A DNA stretch of 64,000 bases from Lepidonotus clava. Its lineage: Eukaryota > Annelida > Polychaeta > Phyllodocida > Polynoidae. Position 1 is the first letter of the stretch; each line of letters begins with the position of its first letter. A model generated the notes under the pieces. The model saw only the letters and a list, made by a program, of their open reading frames with translations, was not told where the DNA came from and did no database searches. The stretch covers positions 18,016,152-18,080,151 of the forward strand of contig OW387150.1 of NCBI GenBank assembly GCA_936440205.1. The letters run 5' to 3'. Shown piece after piece: positions 44,801 to 56,800 of the stretch. The position numbers and the translations under genes were made by a program.

Positions 44801-47800
44801 GTGCCGTCATCAGGAGATGGTGAAATCACCTTGTGGGCATGGGGCTATATATAATCACTAAAACTCTTTATATTAGTTAAAATATTGGTAATATAATGCA
44901 TACCCAACCAATTATTGTTAGACTAGATGATGGTTATAACAAAAAGAAAATAAAAAGGTTCAAGAACTCACCAGGAACTTTATCCTGGGTAAACCCATTG
45001 AGTTTCAGGATCGCATCAGGAGATTCCTCCTCAACCTTTACACCCCCTGCTCCTCCAGGAGGTTTACCCAAGTGTTCAACCCTTTGCAACAAATCAGATT
45101 CACCTACAAAACCCTCATTCTTGAGGTTTTGATTTGTGCCATTGTTCACCTCACCACCTTGACCTAACTCGTCTCCTGATTCCTTGATTTTGTATTTGCT
45201 CTTAGGGACATCTCTGAGTGAACAAGACAGGTCGGTTAGAGTGAGAGGAGCTGGTTCTATGTCATTGCTTGAGTTGCTCCTATCTAGAGAGTTGCTTTTT
45301 AGAGTTTCAGAGTTTGGTGGTTGGATCTCATTCCCAGTCAAATGGCAGAGGACTTCTGACTTAATGTTTTTCCTTGAGAATAAATCACTGGCACTGGAGC
45401 CTAAATCTATGTTAGCGTCCAGGCCTAGGTTTACTGTTGGCATCTTTTCATGTGTGCTGATATCGTCAGTTGTTTCGGCACCTTTGTTTGTGTAGCTGTA
45501 CTTAGATTTTGATAAGTGCGAATCTTTCTTCTTTTTTCTCCGAGAATTGCGATTTTTCACCTTCTTGGTGCCAGCCTTTTCTTTTGGTGCAGGACTAGAT
45601 GAGGCATTTTGGGGATTGATTGAATCATTGTTTTCTGTTGAGGTACTCTGCATTGATTGGATTGTGTCACCACTCTCCACCCTTATACTGGCAGCATCCC
45701 CACCACAAGCCCCCATGAAGGACTCCATCCACTCCTCTCCAGTCTTGTGCATCTCGTACAGTCTCGTCCTTTCTCGTTGCGGGGACGCTGGGGCCCGCCA
45801 TCTTGTTGGGGACGCTGCAGAGCGCCATTTTGTTGGGGACGCTGATGGGCGCCATTTTGTTTTCCAACAGCTTGTCCTGGTAGATGACATACAACACGAG
45901 TTGCCCATGACGTAGACGTTCTGGCTTATGACCTTATTAGATCCGTTGCGCCAATATCCGTCCTGTGCACTTGAAACCCTTGAAAAGGCTTTGTCACAAC
46001 CATCCCTGCTGCTGTAATAATTGTAGCATGGTGCTGGCGTTAATAGGTATGGAAGGCCATAGTCCTGACCTCCCTCCGCGTCATTAAGAACGTCCCATAA
46101 GGCTGTACGGCCACATCTGCTCCTGACGTCCCACAATGCATTGTGCCTCATCCATGACCCCTGACTTCCGGTGTACAGGAACGCTGATGTCTTAGCTTGT
46201 ACCGGCGGGATGTTCTCTAAAAGGTCGTCTACCAGCGTCAGCCATGGGGTGGATACCCCCCACCAATTTGCCCGAAAGGGAAGCATGGCTTAGCTAGGGA
46301 TCACCTGGTTAGGGCCCCCTGCTGACTCCCCTCACGTCGGGCAGACACTAATCGTTGGTATTTCTGGTACCACTGGTTATAAGTCCGTCGCAGACAGTCT
46401 GCTCAGACCCATGCCCAAGTTAAACATTTGTCTCTGAATTATTTCTATTTATTTAACTTATTCGATTCATGTTATGCTTGTTGTTCCCCGACAATATTAT
46501 TTTTCATTCCCCATATGTTTCAGATAATCTTTTTGGAAAGAATCCTAGCCTTTCCTCTAGGGTTATTTTCTCAAAGGCTAGGACGAAATTGGGGAAAAAA
46601 TAAGGGCGAGAAATATTGGCAACTTCTGTGCCTACAAAATACACCGAGAGAATCAAGCTTACATGCGTCTTGTTTAAAGACCCCTTGATTGTGTGCGCCT
46701 TAAAAGCTGCTACTTTGTACGGATTGTGATCTTAAGGATTATCCTAATCCTGGATTACTCTTTGGCCCCGATTGACCAGCTCGTTGACATGTTGGTCAGT
46801 CAGTGTGCCCTCATGCCCTGTGCCCTCCGGCTAACAATGTGTGAGGGGGGTTACTGTTTAGTAAACTCCTCTTGCCTTAAGGGCCATACCACTTGGCGAT
46901 TTTGACCAAGCCGGCGGACTGATTGGTGAATAGGCTGATTATAATGCAGACTCCGATCAAACCTGCACATTTCAATACTCTATACTAACAGGGGATCATA
47001 GGAATTAGCCGATTCTGCCCATTTCCCGTCGTCGGTCGCTGTCAAAATCGCCTAGTGGGTATGGGGCTTTAGTTATGGTTGTTTGCGAGTGACTGAGACT
47101 GATAAGTTTGATGAATACTTTGTAGTCTGAGCTGATTGGCATTGGCCATTTTTTTCCAATGTTTATAGGATCAAAATAATCAATTATCATATCTGGGCCA
47201 GTAACAACCTTAGCATACAGAGATACTGTGTTTTTATCATCTCTGAATTAGGTAATGGTTGTGTTTTTAGAAGCCAAGAGTAGTTTTAGCTCCAGACCAA
47301 AACTCCTCTTTCCTTTTTAACTTTCATACTGAACCATAGCATATTCCATGCTCTGGGCAAGCTAGTACATACTGCAAGCGGGTTAGCGCTTGTCAGCTTC
47401 ATTTATCTACTTCATTTGCAAATAAATAACTTTCAATCCCAAAGAGGTGCACTGTTGCCTATTATCTTCTGTTATAGGCGGTGTCCACGTAGCAACACTT
47501 TATACTTTTGCTCAAAATAACCACGACCTTTTCACAGTTGACTATGAGATCATTAATCTAACTTGATTGTAATCTAACCTATTGAATATCTTTCATAAAA
47601 CTGTTTATTGGAGCTGTGCCATATTACTAATAAATCTACTTTTTGGGATTCATTAAAGCTGTCCTTAAGCGAATCCAATACTGGATTTTAAGTTAGTTTA
47701 CAGAAAGTTTCAAGTATCGATATTCTTCCAAATTGCTAAGACTGCTATAGGTCATGGAAATACCAGATTGGCCAAAAACGATCTTTCAATTCTAAGAAAG

Positions 47801-50800
47801 ACCTGTAACCAATAGCCGTATGTTCTATTGCCTTAATATTTGAAAATTTACCGCGCCTTAGGCTAATTAAAGCCGAATTCTTAATGAAATGATTTTTCCA
47901 GTAAAGATTAATATCAGTATTTTTTTTTCTGGAAAACGTGCATGTCAGGAACACATTTGGCACAGTCATAGTCCTGTGATAGTTTACTACCATATACCGT
48001 TGAGAAGAGTATTCATGGATATTTTTCTGTTTTATCATTCTTAATCTGCAACCTCTTATGAAACAGAATCCATTACCCGGTGTATAAAACGGCCCGGGTC
48101 GGGAATTGAACCCAGGACCTTTGGATTTTAAGTCCATTGCCAGAGCTCTACACTCATCCGGTTTCAGGCCATATTCCACAAAACTGTATTTGCTTGCGTT
48201 TCCATGAAAAAATGCAAGCAAACCACTGCAAACTCGTTTGCGATAGGGTACCGCAAGGTGGAATATAGGTATTTGCAGCACCTATTTCCGGCCCCTGCTT
48301 GCTGCCCCTGCTATTTTATAAAGGTTTTCTCTGGTTTGTTTGCTGTACCAGATACCAATATGTTGGTATCTGATCCGCAAACTCGCATTGGCTAAAATTA
48401 GGGACCGCAAATGCAACCTACCGCATAGTGGAATATGGCCTCTAATGAGATCATTTTCGTGAAAAGTGACCCCCGCCCTTTTCCCCGCCCTGGAGCAGGA
48501 GCCCTTTGGTTGTATTGACCCCTACAGGAGTAGAAACCTCACCTGTGTACCTACAAATGGATTTGTCCATTCTCCGAGTCACTAACTACATACTCCTAGC
48601 CTCCAACTATTTGTCCTGAGGCATACGTCAGTGGTGGGATTAAAGAACTAAATAGTCCACACTTTAGTCGTGGAACTAAACTAAACAACATCAAAACAAC
48701 GTTATGACAAGTTTTGTATCGGGGAAAGGAGGTAGAGGAGACTCGAAAAGGGAAGGAGAAGGTACAATACAGAGTATAAGGAAAATATTACATTGAAGAT
48801 GTGTATACCCTGTTGAATATATCATAAACAGATCATAAGGTCCCAGCCTGATATTAGTGGCAAAATACAATTAATCTAAGGAAATGTATCAAGATTACCT
48901 TTCGCCAAATGTCCAACGTTCAAATGTATTTCCACAAACAATAATGGGCAATATCTTTTGGTGAAACATTTTGATTCATTCCATTGTTTCAATGTTCTCA
49001 TTTGTTTCACTTGTGCGCACATTTAGTAAACAGAATTCAGAGGAAAAAGCAATTCAATGGTCTATGGTTTATATAAGATTCAGCCTCTGACGCCTAGATG
49101 GAAGGAAAATATAAGTAGCCTTACGTATAGACAGAGTAAAATTTACGGTAAATTGATATCAATAAAAATTGGGCCGACCTAACATTGTTCTGCAGAGTAA
49201 CAATAACATTAAATTTAAGCGAAAAGGTGAAACGAAAGTACTAGATTTATCTACATAGTCCAGTGATAAGAGGTATATGAATATGGGAAATGTTAGCAGT
49301 CAATGTACAGCGGGCAACCATAAAATGATTAAGTTGATTTGTTGCTGATGATGAATGCACATTGACCTTACAGGGACAAGACCCTGGACTATGTTTGAAG
49401 AATCTGTAATTTATTCATTGCTCATCAATCATGTAAAATTCATCTTATATTGCTATACTATATTATTGTATTGTTATTCATCTAACCTCTGGAAGATCGT
49501 ATTTGTGTGTACACGTAAAGAAGTTAATAAAATTAAAATCCATGTATTAGATATTGTAAAATATCTGTTTTGTCAAACCAACTTTAAACAAATAAAAGGG
49601 ATGTATAATTAGCCTATTGAGGTTTGTTTTGGTACCTCAAAAACATTTCACATCGAACAACACCTTGGACATATCAAAACTGTAAACATAACTATAGTAT
49701 TATATATGCCATTAGCAACTAGTAATTAAATCCATGTTAAAGGGAAAGCAAAACTTCTGCGACTGAGGGGTGTTTGCTACCTCTAATTGAATTCCGATAC
49801 AGGTTTTCCCCGTTTATTGATCCCTGCAAGGTTCTTGCCGTGACAGGAATTTAGATTTTGCCACTCCATCAACTTACCAGCCTCCCGTAGGCCTGCAATA
49901 CTATCTGCGTTGTCTAGAAACCTAACCCGCATTAGAAATATGGTATACATTAATATGTTCTCAGAAAATCTGGACACATCTTCACTAGATATCTAAATGA
50001 GGATGTACTCAAAACCTATATAAGATTAGATATATGGTGTAAATATAATATTCTCCAATCGGTTTCGATCGTGCCGTTATCCTAACAGTGTCATTCTCCC
50101 AAAAAAAACCATGCATTTCAGATGTATGGCACGTATATATAATTATATTAAAAAAATATCTGATACAGTTTTCTCTTTACATCAAAATATTCCCAGTGAC
50201 CCCTATAAGATAAATGCCACACTTTTCTCAAATGTTTTCTGTTGCATCTTCCACCTAGTCAAAACATTCCCACTGATGCATATCATATTATATGGCCCAA
50301 CATCCCAAAGATTCGAGCTGGATCTTGACCATACATCAAAACATTCCCAATAACCCATGCCATATGTCATGGCATATATAACTCTCAAACAGCTTTGACT
50401 GCAATTATATCCTAACTTCACAACAGACTCAGTGACCCATAGCATATGGCACATATTCCTCAAGCAATTTAGGTTATATCATATTATCCTCACATCAGAA
50501 TATTCCAAATAATCCATATCAGATGTTTTATGGAGGGTACGTCTCAAATGGCTTTAGCGGCATCTATATGTCCTTATAATACTCCAGCGAACCATGATAG
50601 ATAATGGGCTTAGGCATATACACCTCAAACAATTTTTGCTGCATTGTTATCTATCATAACATTCCCATCGTGTACAGGGGAAAATCTGGATTGTGGGGAA
50701 GTTCTAGGTGGTCCTTATAATATCACCAGTTTGGTAATTCAGGATCAACCCAAATTCCGTCATTTTCTGTTGCATTTTCAGGAATGTAATAGTTTTCATA

Positions 50801-53800
50801 CTTTTGTCAAATTTTAGATTTGTTTTCACTCAAACACCCCATAATATGAATATCAAAATTCAGTAAAATATACCCTGGTATAATTATGTAATTTTAATTC
50901 ATATTGATTGATCTCACATTTCTTTTATGTTACTTCAGATTTTCCTGAAGCCTCAACTTGCACCATCGTATTCCCCTTTAATTATTTAACTTTTTGTTCC
51001 AATTTACAGCATGTATTGCCATGGTCGAGGACATGAAGATACAGATTAGTGCAGTCGACAAGCGGAAAAAGCTGCAGGTCGGCAGCTTCCGGATCCTGCC
51101 GGACGGCACCCAGCAGTTAAAAGAGGTATGTAAAAGCCAACCTAGAAAAAAGGCGGAATTTCTATTGATGTTCATTTTCTTCATTTGAACGCTACTGAAT
51201 TTGAAGGCATTGTTTCAGCTCATTGGTTTAACAGTCGGCTCTGTGGGAGGGTTTTATACCCCTGGTGGCCCTATTACACTACACGACTTAGGCTGCAATA
51301 TCGGCGCCATATGGAGATCTTCCAGATAAATCCGCATATAAATCCGCATATAAATCCGTCACTTATGTCAAACATAGAATTTATCTCTGATGTTTGCGGT
51401 TTCTCTTCGACATCGTCATACCGCAGCTCAAGTCGTGTAGTGAATAGGGGCTTCACTGGTTCGTTATAGTGAGCACTGGGTGTATTGTTCTGGTACTTTT
51501 GTGCCACTGAATGCTATATAATTATGTAGAGCCTACCATACAAAAAAAAGACAAGGATTGATCAAGCAGATGTATACTCGAAATTACCCCGATTTGTATC
51601 TATCTTAGGTCTGTATAGTTATTTTTGAATTACCGCATATTGGCTGAAAATGTAAAGATCGTATTCTATTACTGCCTTTGGTTCAGGATCCTGTGATTTT
51701 AATCCTTTTTTGGTCAATCACAGTATTCTTTCCTAAGATCAGCGGCACTGGCGATCTTTGATATCCCAATAGTCGGGAGCCAAAGATTGCGAGCATTCCA
51801 ACCACAATTTACCAACACATTTGCAAATATCGGGAGTATTACCGCTCCTGATCTTTTATAGCCGAAACGGAGATACTTGCGATTTTTGTTTGCCTAAGAT
51901 CCCATTTTATTTCAGCCTTAACGGTTTTATTTACCTAAGCGAGTCTTAAAATGGCTTAGCTAGACTGATCGAAATTACTGACTTGAAAAAAATCTTATAT
52001 CTTACACTTTCTACTTCCAAATCTCAGAAATGTCTAAGAATCTGATTTGAAGATGGGAATTCATTTCTCGTGAGATGTCAAGGGTTATATGAACACTGAA
52101 CACTGGCCCTAGTAACTTAATTTCTAGAATAAAGAGAAGCATGGGTAACGGTGTAACGTGATGCGCTGTTTTGATGAAAATTACTTTATCGCAATGATAA
52201 ATAATTGCTCTTAAATACTTAGACCTCATAAATTAAATGTGAATATCAGCTACCAAGTGACAGCTTTACGTAGGTCGGTTACAGGGGCTATCTTATCCTT
52301 AAATGACCATCTCTGCAAAACACACGAACCATAGCCTCTGATACTCTACAGGTGTTCTCTGCCTGCATTCTCTGATTTTCATAACCCCCTTCAAGTAAAA
52401 TATGACGTCCCCTTTTTATGAAAAGCTGACTAAGTGTTTTTTTCCATGTAAAATTCGTAAACGCCATTGCTATTCAGGTATATTTACCACGGCATATTAG
52501 CACTGTCTGGCTAAATTATCTTACTTATAGATGAAAGTAAAACAGGTGTATCGCCGGGTGTCACGTGCCTAAAGCGAGGCCCCAGACCTTTAGATTCGCC
52601 ATTGAGCCATTCTAAAAATGACATTCGTCATGTATCACTGTAGTCTTTCATATTGGGTATACTAAGAACAGACACGAAATGAAGATCTCTTCATTTTGAT
52701 ATTGCAATGTTTCCAATATGTGGCTATAAAAATTGTAAATCTAATTACCGATAACGTCTCATTTTCTAAAGCTACCATGTGACACACAGACACACCCTGA
52801 CCCTCGCACGTTAGAAGGGCATATAGACTACCTTTCTCTTTGGATCCATCGCTAATTAATGGATTGCCCTTATCCATCTTTCTTCTAAGGTGTCCAAATT
52901 TAGACGGAATATACATCAAAAGACAAAAGGGGACGCATACTGCCAAAACTCTAAGGGTTTCGCTCTTTTCAGAGAGATATACAATTTTCTCATATTTTTT
53001 TGTTCTATTTTCTTCTTTTTTTTCACTTTTGGAAAGGGAGGGGGGGGGGAGATAGAAGAGATCTTTTCATATGCCTCTACAATTCGTAAATGCTGTTTTT
53101 TTCTAGAAATATTTTCCTATTTGTAGGTTATTTTCACGATAAAAAAAATCCTCCTGCCTATCTTTCCTCTAACTTCCGGCGATTGTGATTGGCCGAAATA
53201 GGATCCCGTACCCACCGTTTACTTATACCCGTTGCATCAAACAGCGACCATTTTGTTCCTGCCTCATCCGTCATTCAGCAGTCTGACCTCTCCAACAGTG
53301 CCTACCCTGACCCCTTCTACCTCTATATTCCTTCCATTGCTCCCTGTGACATCTTCATGTCCTATGGTTTAACCTGTATTCTTAAGTTCTGTCCCAGTCC
53401 TCCGGGTTCGTTGGGGTAGTCTAGCACCAGGGACATTTAAGGAGAGGCGACTGTTTTATTCTCCGAAACAAAAATGTCCTTTTATTCAGTTTTTTTTAGG
53501 CAGATGCGGTCGGTTTTAATAGAGGGCATACCCACTAAAGGGTGTTTTTTTATCATCATTTTTTAACCATACTCACTCATAAGAAGGATCTTCCATATAG
53601 GTACAAAGAAGATAATTATAATAAAGTACACAAAGTATAGTTAGATATAATCATCACATTTTACTTGATTCTGAGATCAGAATCCAAGACAATAGTATGA
53701 TAGAATACCAATAAAGCTAGGTCAAAGATGCGCACGTAATTTGAATAATACCTAGAAAACGTCAACAGTTATAGGACAATCCCCACATTTTTTGTAGTCC

Positions 53801-56800
53801 ATACAGAAAACTATGTATGATAATTATGTGGTTGGATTGAGGTCTAACGGGTTAACAGTATATCTCTATATTCTAACCCAGTGGGGGTTCCGGGGAAGAA
53901 TAGGCCCCCAGTAGCCCAAGCTGATCGTATAAGGCAGTGATAGGGGGGACCCAGCACCAACCAAGTGGTTCTTTGGGTTCAATTCCCGGTCGATGCTTCG
54001 TTCACTAAGGGATGAGGTACAACAAAAATGATTTCCATGTTTTGATCCTTTGCTGTTTGCCCGCCCTGTCACCTTCATCTCATAGATTCGATCACCAAAG
54101 ACAGAATTCGTCCCAACTTGTTTTCACCATGAGAATGACCCTGGCTGTCGGTACAGCGTAAAACATCCAATACTCACTAACTCTAGATATTCTATGCCCA
54201 TTTCCAGGTGCCCTATGCTACCTCTGACCTGTTTCTGACTGAGGAGTTGGAGCGGATATGTAACGCCATGCACCACTACGCCGAGACGACAGACGCTAAG
54301 AGCGGTCAGAAGATCATCATTAGGACATCCTCCTATGATGGCACTTCTGTGTCCATGAAGAATGTTGTTAAGAGTGCAGAAATTACACAAGCTTTACAAC
54401 ATGCTGTAAGTATAACTATATGGTATAATGATAGGTCACAGAGCATTATATGTGGGGTTAACATGTCACAGAACATGTGGGGTCATAGAGCATTCGTGAT
54501 ATCAGGCCTATAGACGGATAAAATTTGCCTTCCATATGTTATGTTTAGTCAGATAGCCAGACAGTTCCGGTGCTTGTAACGTGATACATAATGTAATAAT
54601 CTTTTGTCAAAAGAAATCTTTAAAATGTTGAGAGTTTGCAGAATTGTGTAATATTTCCGTATTATATTGATTTCATTATCACCATGGCAAACACATTTCA
54701 AAGGATGTTGCTAATACTTACGCATAAAGACACACATTAAATATGTGTGCTCGTTTAGTCTTATTTTGAATAAGTAATCAACTACATCTTTCTAATGTTT
54801 TATATACTTTGTATTTACAGTCCACAAGCCCATTTGGAGAAAAGATTACTTAAATGTTTTTATTTTTGTAGTACCGTTTTTGTTTATAATTTGTTTTGTA
54901 TGGTCCGCATAATGAAAAGTTTCTTTCCTTAATGTGATTTTTTTTCTAAATATCTATTCATGTGAAAACTTTCTCTATAATATTTCTTCATTGCTGGCCA
55001 CATTGCCCGACTGTTGAGTCACTGTCAAGTTGAGTTTAGGGCGACATAGTCCTCAAGTGGGGCTGGACTACAGCTAGAGTCGAAGTTGCTTTTTGCTATG
55101 ACTGGACTGTTGGGTCGAACATTTTAGCAAGCTGAAGATGTGGGACTCGATCTTGTGGTCTTACGGGGTTGTGAAGTAGTTTTGTATATAATTTATCAAA
55201 GCCTTGGCTGTGACCATTGAGTTTTAAACCATGGCCAATAGAGTTCCTGTAGTTGAGACGAGACCGTCGTTCAGAGTACCAACCAAACAGGGAAAACAGG
55301 GAAAACAAAAATGGAAAACAAAAATCCCTGACAGGGAGAACACAGGGAATTTGCAAATTTTGCCAAAACAGGGGGAAAACACAGGGAATTTCATTTGACC
55401 AGGTTCTGAAATTCCTGATTCTCAAGATATTAGGAGTTCGACAATTTGGTGTTGGGTTGTCCAAAGTTTTTCTTCATGCAGAGGCTTTTGAATTTGAACA
55501 ATTTGCTGGATATGACATGGAAAATATTGCCGTGGGACAGGGAAATCTCAGGGAAACCACAGGGAATTTGAAAATGGAATTTCGGTTGGTACCCTGATCG
55601 TTGCCTTTGGCGCTATCAGGAGCTGCGACAGTTGAGTTGAGTTTAGACGGCTACTGTTGCCAGGATTTACTGCGTCTGTTTCGAGTTCTAAATTATTCTC
55701 ACTAATGAAAGGTGTTTTATATCATTTCAGTGTTATACAATAATAGAGGACCACGAAGATGAAATCGTCAAATTACTAAAGGGGTACAATAGAAAAGATT
55801 CTGAAGTAGAAAAGGATATTTGTGTTAACGAAACAGGTAGGTCCATCTTTATGTGTTTATTTAATCATCTTGTTATCGTTTCTATAATAAACAGAGAAAG
55901 GTAATAAACTGAAAGCGTATTATTTCGTAAGACTCTGAGATGCTTGCTTGCAGTTAAGTATGCGTCATCGAAATTGTTGTTTCCTAGAGTTCCATGTGAA
56001 GAAAAGAAATACAAAAGTTTGAAGTAGAAAAAAAAATCTGTATTCAAAGCTTGTTGCGCTCTGATATTATTACCATTAATTACATAATATGCAAAGCACT
56101 CTCCCTTTATCGCGACGTTTATGGAATACCACCTTTTCTTTACAAAGCTATAAGACTAAGAAAAAAGAGACATATTTATGGCTATGGCTGTTACCTTTTA
56201 GGATTAGGAAATTTGATTCCCAGAAAACACATTCCCGCCATCTGGAAACCCATTCCCAGAGCCACTTTGATCTAATAGTATGAATGGCGGGGGAGAACAA
56301 AAAGGATACAGTTGGCAAAAGGGGGCTCTTAAGCTGCACATTTAGTAATCTCCTGATGACACAGCACGAGCTTATAGAAATAATGTATTGTCAAAGATCT
56401 TGTTAACACGATAAAATATTGCTACTCTGTCCCTGATGCCAGCGTTTTGTATCATTTTACATTGAAACTCCCACAAAGGAAATGTTGTGTTTAACCATAT
56501 CTAACCTCATGTCCATTTAGTGTGCCATGAAAAAAAACGGATGAAGGGCGTAGTTTCCTTAAAATGGTCAACATCCTTAGAAAAAAATAATAAGAGTTCA
56601 TTATGTAGACTACATTCTTTGGTCCACATGGTTCTGAATAATGATCATGTTTATTTTCAATTTGTTAAGATTAATTGTTTTTCTATCCGAAGGCCTTTGT
56701 TCTGACGATGACGTTAAAAATCGAATGTGGGCGATGGCAAACGCCGTGATGGCCGGTATTCAGGTAATACTTAAACCCATTTATAGTGTCGGGATAGCTG

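Noticed and set aside
45184-45915. Plus-strand ORFs of 103 and 122 aa
   Set aside because: Antisense shadows of the first coding exon of the nested gene.
48060-48165. Functional tRNA-Leu gene
   Set aside because: A/B boxes and anticodon arm are present but the acceptor stem does not close and the sequence runs into non-tRNA DNA. A SINE or pseudogene fits better.
47745-48281. 178-aa minus-strand ORF as a gene
   Set aside because: It overlaps the tRNA-Leu-like SINE and the end of a TIR element. The composition is that of random AT-rich sequence.
53189-53419. 76-aa ORF in canopy intron 2 as an exon
   Set aside because: No family resemblance and no supporting acceptor/donor pair that keeps the canopy frame. 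Exons 2 and 3 join directly and match CNPY2.
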